This document shows, one piece after another, positions 1 through 4,919 of a DNA stretch of 6,281 bases. The notes under the pieces were generated by a model. It was not told where the DNA came from and did not search any database. It saw only the letters and a program-made list of their open reading frames with translations. Position 1 is the first letter of the stretch; each line of letters begins with the position of its first letter. This DNA comes from Candidatus Nitrosymbiomonas sp. Its GTDB lineage: Bacteria > Sysuimicrobiota > Sysuimicrobiia > Sysuimicrobiales > Humicultoraceae. The stretch is from contig DYHL01000161.1 in the NCBI GenBank assembly GCA_020724185.1, forward strand, positions 1 to 6,281. The letters are read 5' to 3'. Made by a program: the position numbers and the translations under genes.

Positions 1-17
1 GCGAGAAGCGAGGGAAG

Positions 18-782
18 ATGCAGGTACTGCTCACCAACGACGACGGCATCCACTCGCCGGGGCTGCATGCCCTGGCCGAGGTCTTCGCGGCGCGTCACGA
101 GACGGTGGTTGTGGCCCCGGAGCACGAGCGCAGCGCCACCGGGCATGCGGTCACGCTGCACAAGCCGCTGCGCGCCCGGCGCTCAGGCGCCTATCCGGCA
201 GGGGTGACCGCCTGGGCGACCAACGGCACTCCTGCGGACTGCGTCATCCTCGGCGTGCTCGACCTCCTGGGCCGGCGGCCGGACGTGGTGATCTCGGGCA
301 TCAACGTCGGCCCGAACCTGGGCCGTGACCTTACCTATTCCGGCACCGTCTCTGGAGCAATGGAAGGTGCGATCATGGGAATTCCCAGCGTGGCAGTCTC
401 CGTGGCGGCCTTCGTGGAGGTCAGGTTCGGGGTGGCCGCCGAGTTTGCCGAACGGCTGTCCCGGCTGGTCGTCGAACGCGCGCTGCCCGCGGACGCGCTG
501 ATCAATGTGAACGTGCCGAACCTCCCACCGGAACGGCTGAGCGGGGTGATGGTTACCCGTCAGGGCTCGCGCCGCTACCTCTCACAACTGGAGAAGCGCA
601 CGGATCCGCGGGGGACACCGTACTACTGGCTGGCAGGGGAGCCCGGGCCGCTGGGCGACGAGGAAGGGACGGACAGTTGGGCGGTGAGTGCCGGATACAT
701 CTCGGTGACGCCGATTCACCTCAACATGACCAGCGAGCGCCTGCTGCGCGAGCTCTCGACCTGGGATCTGGTCGTGTCCTGA
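18..782 (+). CDS. surE: 5'/3'-nucleotidase SurE
   Basis: SurE is a cytoplasmic, metal-dependent phosphatase that removes phosphate from nucleoside 5'- and 3'-monophosphates, and in some species from short polyphosphate; it is linked to survival in stationary phase. The 254 residues match the usual family length of about 245-265. The N-terminus carries the hallmark TNDDG motif with the metal-binding pair D8/D9, followed by S39 in the APEHERSATGH segment, NGTPADCV at 69-76, SGINVGPNLG at 93-102 with metal ligand N96, and YSGTVSGAMEG at 107-117. These positions agree with the known Asp-Asp-Ser-Asn metal site. The start is fixed by the conserved N-terminus; a GAGGGA purine stretch lies only two bases upstream, a short spacing. 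In proteobacteria surE often sits with pcm; here it precedes ftsE, with an 89-base gap. No residue seems to be missing. Confidence 0.97.
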   Translation: MQVLLTNDDGIHSPGLHALAEVFAARHETVVVAPEHERSATGHAVTLHKPLRARRSGAYPAGVTAWATNGTPADCVILGVLDLLGRRPDVVISGINVGPNLGRDLTYSGTVSGAMEGAIMGIPSVAVSVAAFVEVRFGVAAEFAERLSRLVVERALPADALINVNVPNLPPERLSGVMVTRQGSRRYLSQLEKRTDPRGTPYYWLAGEPGPLGDEEGTDSWAVSAGYISVTPIHLNMTSERLLRELSTWDLVVS

Positions 783-795
783 ACGGCGGGCAGGA

Positions 796-824
796 TTGGT
801 GCTACGTGGCGTAGAAGTTACACT
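796..824 (+). promoter_or_regulatory. possible sigma70-type promoter before ftsE
   Basis: TTGGTG (796-801) and TACACT (819-824) are separated by 17 bases, fitting the relaxed TTGnnn-N17-TAnnnT pattern seen in GC-rich bacteria. Transcription would start near 831 and give a leader of about 40 bases before the ftsE ATG. The spacer holds a small inverted repeat, CTACG-TGG-CGTAG (802-814), which might be an operator. The match to consensus is weak, and ftsE could equally be read through from surE, as no terminator is visible between them. Confidence 0.35.
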
Positions 825-833
825 GGAAGGAAG

Positions 834-871
834 CGTCGGAGCAGCGGACCCACCTTTTCGTCGGAGCAGCG
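834..871 (+). repeat. 13-base direct repeat flanking the ftsE leader
   Basis: CGTCGGAGCAGCG occurs twice without mismatch, at 834-846 and 859-871, 25 bases apart start to start. The second copy contains the likely ftsE ribosome binding site (GGAG at 863-866, five bases before the ATG at 872). The first copy has the same GGAG but GAC where the start codon would be, so it looks like a duplicated initiation region without a start. It may be a regulator or RNA-binding site, a decoy or standby ribosome site, or a chance local duplication. Confidence 0.6.
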
Positions 872-1558
872 ATGATCAACCTTAGCGGCGTCGGAAAGCG
901 ATACCCCACCGGCGTGGTCGCTCTCCAAGATGTCTCACTGCGGATAGAGCGCGGTGAGTTTGTCTTTCTGGTGGGTCCCACGGGCAGCGGGAAGTCCACC
1001 GTTCTCAAGCTCATCCAGCGGATCGAGCGTCCCACCGCCGGCCGGGTGGAGGTGGACGGGCTAGACCTCTGCTCGCTGCCCGACTCCCAGGTGCCTTTGC
1101 TGCGACGCGGGTTGGGCGTTGTCTTTCAGGAGTTCAAGCTGCTGTCCGACCGTTCCGTGGCCGACAACGTGGCGTTCGCGCTGCGGGTGACCGAAACTGA
1201 CCCGGTGGAGGTCGCGCCGCGCGTCCAGTGGGCGCTGGAGACGGTTGGCATGGTTCACCGCGCGGATGACCTGCCGGCCAGGCTCTCCGGTGGAGAACAG
1301 CAGCGCGTCTGTCTGGCGCGCGCGATCGTAGCGCGGCCGCGAATAGTGCTGGCGGACGAGCCCACCGGCAACCTGGATCCCGAGGCGGCCTGGGAGATCA
1401 TGCAGCTCCTTAGCGCCGTCAATCTACGGGGGACGACCGTGGTGATGACCACCCACAACAACACGCTCGTGGACGTGCTGCGCCGGCGCGTGGTCGAGTT
1501 GCACGCCGGTCGCGTCATGCGCGATGAGTCTAGAGGGCTCTATCAAACAGCCCGCTGA
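872..1558 (+). CDS. ftsE: Cell division ATP-binding protein FtsE
   Basis: FtsE is the cytoplasmic ATPase of the FtsEX complex, an ABC-type machine that does not transport but passes the energy of ATP hydrolysis through FtsX to peptidoglycan hydrolases at the division site. The 228 residues are the normal length. Visible motifs in order are Walker A GPTGSGKST (35-43), the Q-loop VFQEFKLL (84-91) typical of FtsE, signature LSGGEQQR (138-145), Walker B VLADEP with catalytic E163, the D-loop GNLD (166-169) and the H-loop histidine H195 in TTHN. Nothing in the catalytic core is missing. ATG at 872 is preceded by GGAG at a five-base spacing and begins a typical FtsE N-terminus (INLSGVGKRYP). The gene overlaps ftsX by 35 bases, indicating coupled translation of the two subunits. 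LolD/MacB-like ATPases share these motifs, but the following ftsX settles the identity. Confidence 0.97.
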   Translation: MINLSGVGKRYPTGVVALQDVSLRIERGEFVFLVGPTGSGKSTVLKLIQRIERPTAGRVEVDGLDLCSLPDSQVPLLRRGLGVVFQEFKLLSDRSVADNVAFALRVTETDPVEVAPRVQWALETVGMVHRADDLPARLSGGEQQRVCLARAIVARPRIVLADEPTGNLDPEAAWEIMQLLSAVNLRGTTVVMTTHNNTLVDVLRRRVVELHAGRVMRDESRGLYQTAR

Positions 1559-2477
1559 CGCGGCGGACGCCCGGCGCGTACTCCTGGCGCGCGGGTGGCC
1601 CTGGGTGCGTGGGCAGGCCCTACGCGATGCGATCGGCGGTCTGCGCCGCAACGGTCTGATGGCCGCGGCGGCGACCACCACCATTGCCATCGCGCTCATG
1701 GTGGCTGGCGGCGGGGTCCTGGCCTCTGTCAATCTGGCGCACCTGGCCTCCGTCCTTGAGTCACAGGTCGAGATCGTGGGGTTCATCCAGAGGGATCTCA
1801 CTCCCCAACAACAGCACCGCGTCCTGGCCGCTGCCAGGGACCTGCCAGGGGTTCGCTCTGCCGAGCTGGTAGGGCGCGCCGAAGCCCTACGGCGGTTGCA
1901 GAAAACCTACGGATCGCTTGCTTCGGTCGGCTCTCACCTCAAGACGAACCCGTTGCCGGATTCGATCGAGGTTCGCGCCAGCGGCCCAGGGCAGGTACGC
2001 GCGGTCGCTGCTGCGCTGGAGCGGATTGCGGGCGTACAGGATGTGCTGTACGGGACGCCCGTGGTGGACCGGCTGGTAGCGCTGACGCGCGCCGTCCGGA
2101 TCACGGGTGCTGTCGTGGCCGGGGCGCTGTTCGCCGCCGCGCTGCTGATTGTCCTAAACACGATCCGGCTGACGATCGCGGCCCGGCGTCAGGAGATCGA
2201 GATCATGACGCTGGTGGGCGCCACGCCAGGATTCATCCGGGGTCCATTCGTTCTGGAAGGCGTGCTGCAGGGAGCCGCCGCGGCCCTGGCAGCAACCGCG
2301 GTTCTGGTGGCGGCCTACGTCTACCTGGCCGTCCAGATCGCGGGCTCACTGCCGTTCCTGCCAGTTCTAGAGTCCAGCGCGGCGCTGCCAGGGGCCTTGG
2401 CCGTGGTCTGGCTCCTGGGCATCGCCGTCGGGATTGCGGGAAGCGAGATCGGAATACGGAGGTACCTCCGGCCATGA
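1524..2477 (+). CDS. ftsX: Cell division permease-like protein FtsX
   Basis: FtsX is the inner-membrane partner of FtsE; its extracytoplasmic loop binds and activates a coiled-coil hydrolase or activator. The 317 residues show the expected plan: a cytoplasmic N-terminus with LRDAIGGLRRNGL (33-45), a first membrane segment near 46-69, an extracytoplasmic domain of about 120 residues (roughly 72-190, including NPLPDSIEV at 142-150), then three membrane segments near 193-211, 247-270 and 288-306. The family signature follows the second segment (NTIRLTIAARRQEIEIMTLVG, 212-232; GATPGFIRGPF, 232-242), and the protein ends with RRYLRP. The ATG at 1524 lies inside ftsE and lacks a clear ribosome binding site, so initiation probably depends on ribosomes finishing ftsE. 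GTG at 1605 is an alternative start that would remove 27 residues and most of the overlap. The stop codon overlaps the next start as ATGA. Confidence 0.95.
   Translation: MSLEGSIKQPADAADARRVLLARGWPWVRGQALRDAIGGLRRNGLMAAAATTTIAIALMVAGGGVLASVNLAHLASVLESQVEIVGFIQRDLTPQQQHRVLAAARDLPGVRSAELVGRAEALRRLQKTYGSLASVGSHLKTNPLPDSIEVRASGPGQVRAVAAALERIAGVQDVLYGTPVVDRLVALTRAVRITGAVVAGALFAAALLIVLNTIRLTIAARRQEIEIMTLVGATPGFIRGPFVLEGVLQGAAAALAATAVLVAAYVYLAVQIAGSLPFLPVLESSAALPGALAVVWLLGIAVGIAGSEIGIRRYLRP
2457..2470 (+). promoter_or_regulatory. palindromic ribosome binding site of the M23 peptidase gene
   Basis: CGGAGGTACCTCCG is a perfect 14-base palindrome. Its left half contains GGAGG (2458-2462), the only good ribosome binding site for the ATG at 2474, at a spacing of 11 bases. 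In RNA the stretch can fold into CGGAG/CTCCG around a GUAC loop and hide the site. It also encodes RRYLR at the end of FtsX, so ribosomes completing ftsX would open it. This suggests strict translational coupling of the hydrolase to FtsX. The palindrome is seen directly; the regulatory role is inferred. Confidence 0.5.
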
Positions 2478-3616
2478 ACGGGGTTGCCGGTGCCCGTTTG
2501 GTGGCAGTGGCGCTGCTGCTGGCGGCCGCCGTTTCCGCCGGGATGCATGAGGCGATCGCCGCCGCGCCCGCGCCGCTGTCGTCCAGGCAGGAGGAGCTGT
2601 CGCGCCTGCAGCGGCAGCTCGAGACCGAGCGCCAGCGGCTGCGGCAGGTAAAGCATCGCGAGCGACGGATGGCCGATGAGGTTGAAAGGCTGGACCGCCA
2701 GCGTGAAGCGACCGAGGAGCAACTGCGGCGCCTGAACATCCAGATGCGTCGCGTGCGATTCCGCACCCAGGCCGCTGCTGTCGCGCTGGTCCGAGCCGAG
2801 GCGGCGCTGGCACAGCGGCGGGATCTGCTGGCCGACCGGCTGGTGGACCTGCACCGGTCTGGGCGTGCCGGCTACCTGGACGTGGTGCTGCGGGCCACCT
2901 CATTTCCGGAGTTCGTCGCGCGCTCGCGGCTGGTGGGTGCGGTCATGCGGGAGGATGCCCGGCTGATCAGCGCCTATTCGCGAGACCGCGACCGGACCGC
3001 GGCGCTGCGGGAGGAGTTGATCGCGCAGCAGGCGCAGTTGCAGGAGGTCGCGCGCCAGACCCGAGAGCGTGAGCTGCAACTGTCAGAACAGGTGACCGCG
3101 AGGCGGCGGATTCTAGAGGCCATCGTCCGCGAACGGGCTGCCGCGGAACAGGCCGTCCGCGAGACAGAGGAGGATTCGGCCGCGGTGGAGGCGCTGATCC
3201 AGCGCCTCCAGGGCGGTGCCGCGCTCACCGGGCAGCGTACCATGGCAGCCCTCATTCGGCCTCTGAGGGGGCCTGTTACTTCTCGCTTTGGCTTCCGCCG
3301 TCACCCCCTGTTTCGGCGCCACCACTTCCACACGGGCGTGGACATATCGGCGCCAAGGGGCACCCCGGTGCCGGCGGCGCACGACGGGAAGGTGCTCTTT
3401 GCCGGTTGGTACGGGGGGTATGGCAAGCTGGTCATCGTGGACCACGGCGATGGCGTGAGCACGCTCTACGGCCATCTGTCCAAGATCAGCGTGACGACCG
3501 ATCAGTCCGTTTCCCGCAGGCAGGTTATCGGGTACGTGGGGAGCACCGGCTACAGCACCGGTCCGCACCTACACTACGAGATCCGTCGGAACGGCCGGCC
3601 CGTCAATCCCGACTGA
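2474..3616 (+). CDS. Secreted coiled-coil M23 metallopeptidase, EnvC/CwlO-like partner of FtsEX
   Basis: Predicted extracytoplasmic zinc endopeptidase that cleaves peptidoglycan cross-bridges or stem peptides during cell separation. Residues 1-31 form a signal peptide (hydrophobic core 9-22; cleavage plausible after A22 or A29). Residues 36-125 and 165-246 are rich in Arg, Glu, Gln and Leu, typical of long coiled coils, joined by a YLDVVL...FPEFVARSRL segment (134-153) also common in this family. The M23/LytM domain spans about 260-380. It keeps zinc ligands H286 and D290 (HTGVD) and H367 (HLH, 365-367), plus catalytic H334 (LYGHLS) and H365. The site is therefore complete, unlike E. coli EnvC, whose LytM domain is degenerate and only activates amidases. 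The four-base ATGA overlap with ftsX, which shares its translation, makes this the likely FtsX-controlled hydrolase. The exact bond cut cannot be read from the sequence. Confidence 0.93.
   Translation: MNGVAGARLVAVALLLAAAVSAGMHEAIAAAPAPLSSRQEELSRLQRQLETERQRLRQVKHRERRMADEVERLDRQREATEEQLRRLNIQMRRVRFRTQAAAVALVRAEAALAQRRDLLADRLVDLHRSGRAGYLDVVLRATSFPEFVARSRLVGAVMREDARLISAYSRDRDRTAALREELIAQQAQLQEVARQTRERELQLSEQVTARRRILEAIVRERAAAEQAVRETEEDSAAVEALIQRLQGGAALTGQRTMAALIRPLRGPVTSRFGFRRHPLFRRHHFHTGVDISAPRGTPVPAAHDGKVLFAGWYGGYGKLVIVDHGDGVSTLYGHLSKISVTTDQSVSRRQVIGYVGSTGYSTGPHLHYEIRRNGRPVNPD
3186..3210 (+). repeat. 10-bp perfect inverted repeat inside the M23 peptidase gene
   Basis: TGGAGGCGCT (3186-3195) and AGCGCCTCCA (3201-3210) are exact reverse complements around the loop GATCC. 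The stretch encodes the end of the second coiled coil (VEALIQRLQ, residues 238-246), just before the linker to the catalytic domain. In mRNA it would form a stable GC-rich hairpin with a five-base loop. It may be a by-product of GC-rich codon choice in a repetitive coiled coil. Confidence 0.6.
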
Positions 3617-3627
3617 AGAATCCGTGC

Positions 3628-3656
3628 TTGTTGCCGTCCCCTGGCCAGGGTAAGCT
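3628..3656 (+). promoter_or_regulatory. possible promoter and palindrome in the gap before ctpA
   Basis: The 85-base gap 3617-3701 between the M23 gene and ctpA has no gene. TTGTTG (3628-3633) and TAAGCT (3651-3656), 17 bases apart, fit a weak TTGnnn-N17-TAnnnT promoter. The spacer contains a perfect 12-base palindrome, CCCTGGCCAGGG (3639-3650). Further on, GCGGG-TAACTC-CCCGC (3667-3682) can form a five-bp hairpin just ahead of the ctpA start. No T-rich terminator is visible, so read-through from the M23 gene remains possible. Confidence 0.3.
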
Positions 3657-3701
3657 ACAGCCGGCAGCGGGTAACTCCCCGCGGAAAGGCGGTGGACTTC
3701 A

Positions 3702-4919
3702 GTGACTAAGGTTAGGTTGATTGGCGCGCTCCTTGTGGTGGTCCTGGCCGCCGGCATGTTCCTGGCCGGTTATGGGATAGGACAGCGCGCGGTGGTGGCG
3801 CGGTCGGCCGACGACCAGGGGATTGCCCTGCTGCGTGAGCTGCTCGCGCAGGTTCGACGCGAGTACCTGAACCCCGTGCCCGAGGCCTCCCGGCTGTTTG
3901 ACGGCGCGGCCAGAGGCCTGCTCGATGCGCTGGGAGATCCCTACACGCGCTACATGGACGCACGGGTATTCAAGGAGTTCTCGCAGGACGCAGCGGGGTT
4001 CTTCTTTGGGGTGGGGATCTTCATTGACATCCGGGACCGCCACCTGATTGTCGTTCAGCCGATCGAGGGCACGCCTGCCCACAGGGCCGGTCTCCGGTCC
4101 GGAGACCGCATCCTGTACATCAACAAGGTGCCCACGGAAGGGATGGCGCTGCAGGAAGCGGTGACCCGGATCCGCGGGCCGGCCGGGACCAAGGTGACGC
4201 TGAGGATTGGCCGGGCAGGCCAGATCAACGAGGTTGAGATCACGCGGGCCCGCGTGCAGATCGTCAGCGTGCAGGGACCCGGAACCCTTGACCCGGCGGT
4301 GCAGAAGGAACTCGCGGGCGCCCGCCTGGGCTACGTGCGCGTGCTCACCTTCAACGAGCAAACGCCCAAGGATGTCGCCTCCGCGCTCGATAAGCTCAGC
4401 AGGGAGGGAGCCCGTGGGTTGATCCTCGACCTGCGGAACAACGGCGGCGGGCTGCTGGGTGCGGCCACGCAGGTCGCAGACCGGTTCGTGGCCGACGGCC
4501 AGCCCGTCGTACACGTCGTTGACCGGGAAGGCCGCCGGAAGACGGACCGGGCAGGTTCCGGCGCCAAGTTGACGCTGCCCGTCGTAGTGTTGGTCAACGA
4601 GTTCACGGCCAGCGCGTCCGAGATTCTGGCTGGGGCGCTGCGCGATTCCGCCCGTGCTACCCTGGTGGGCCAGCGAACGTTCGGCAAGGGCGTGATTCAG
4701 ACCCTGTTTTCCCTCACCGGCGGTGGAGCAGCGGCCGTCACAACCGCCAAGTACCTCACCCCGGCCGGTCAAGACATCCACGGCAAGGGGATTCAGCCCG
4801 ACGTGACCGCGGGGGATCGCCTCGAGGGTAAGGCAGAAGCCGAGGTGGATCGGGTCCAGGCAGCACAACTGAGGCGAGGAGTTGACGTGCTGAAACAGCG
4901 CGTGGCACAGCAACGCTAG
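3702..4919 (+). CDS. ctpA: Carboxy-terminal processing protease (S41 family, PDZ domain)
   Basis: Serine protease of the CtpA/CtpB/Prc family acting outside the inner membrane, cutting proteins near their C-termini. A single hydrophobic segment (residues 6-27) is a signal anchor. Residues 40-95 hold the N-terminal helical region with the family motif LLDALGDPYTRYM (73-85), 100-185 the PDZ domain (GLRSGDRILYINK, 130-142), and about 205-370 the protease core. The Ser-Lys dyad is S304 (TASASE) and K329 (FGKG), with Q333 four residues on; the spacings of 25 and 4 match Prc-type enzymes. At 246-250 NNGGG replaces the usual NNPGG, and F301 stands where Gly is common. The 405 residues are normal. 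The start is GTG; an in-frame stop at 3672 with no start codon between rules out a longer form, and GGTGGA (3691-3696) is a fair ribosome binding site. Some relatives degrade cell-wall hydrolases, so the neighbouring M23 enzyme is a plausible substrate. ctpB would be an equally acceptable name. Confidence 0.95.
   Translation: MTKVRLIGALLVVVLAAGMFLAGYGIGQRAVVARSADDQGIALLRELLAQVRREYLNPVPEASRLFDGAARGLLDALGDPYTRYMDARVFKEFSQDAAGFFFGVGIFIDIRDRHLIVVQPIEGTPAHRAGLRSGDRILYINKVPTEGMALQEAVTRIRGPAGTKVTLRIGRAGQINEVEITRARVQIVSVQGPGTLDPAVQKELAGARLGYVRVLTFNEQTPKDVASALDKLSREGARGLILDLRNNGGGLLGAATQVADRFVADGQPVVHVVDREGRRKTDRAGSGAKLTLPVVVLVNEFTASASEILAGALRDSARATLVGQRTFGKGVIQTLFSLTGGGAAAVTTAKYLTPAGQDIHGKGIQPDVTAGDRLEGKAEAEVDRVQAAQLRRGVDVLKQRVAQQR
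4088..4108 (+). repeat. 10-bp perfect inverted repeat in the PDZ region of ctpA
   Basis: CGGTCTCCGG (4088-4097) and CCGGAGACCG (4099-4108) are exact reverse complements around the single base T4098. As RNA this gives a nine-bp stem with a GUC loop. The bases encode GLRSGDR (130-136), the conserved turn of the PDZ domain, so part of the symmetry may come from that motif written in GC-rich codons. Confidence 0.6.

Noticed and set aside
376..387. 12-base palindrome TGGGAATTCCCA in surE
   Set aside because: One or more 12-base palindromes are expected by chance in a window this long, and it lies inside conserved coding sequence (MGIPS) with no regulatory context.
1869..1890. Inverted repeat GTAGGGC/GCCCTAC with an 8-base loop in ftsX
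   Set aside because: Seven-bp stems with such loops are expected several times by chance in this window.
2233..2903. Overlapping minus-strand open frames opposite the ftsX end and the M23 coiled coil
   Set aside because: They are Arg/Ser/Pro/Ala-rich shadows of GC-rich coding sequence with no family features, opposite clearly real genes.
3617..3701. Possible riboswitch or small RNA in the gap before ctpA
   Set aside because: The gap is only 85 bases, its stems are short (four to five bp), and no known riboswitch core is recognisable.
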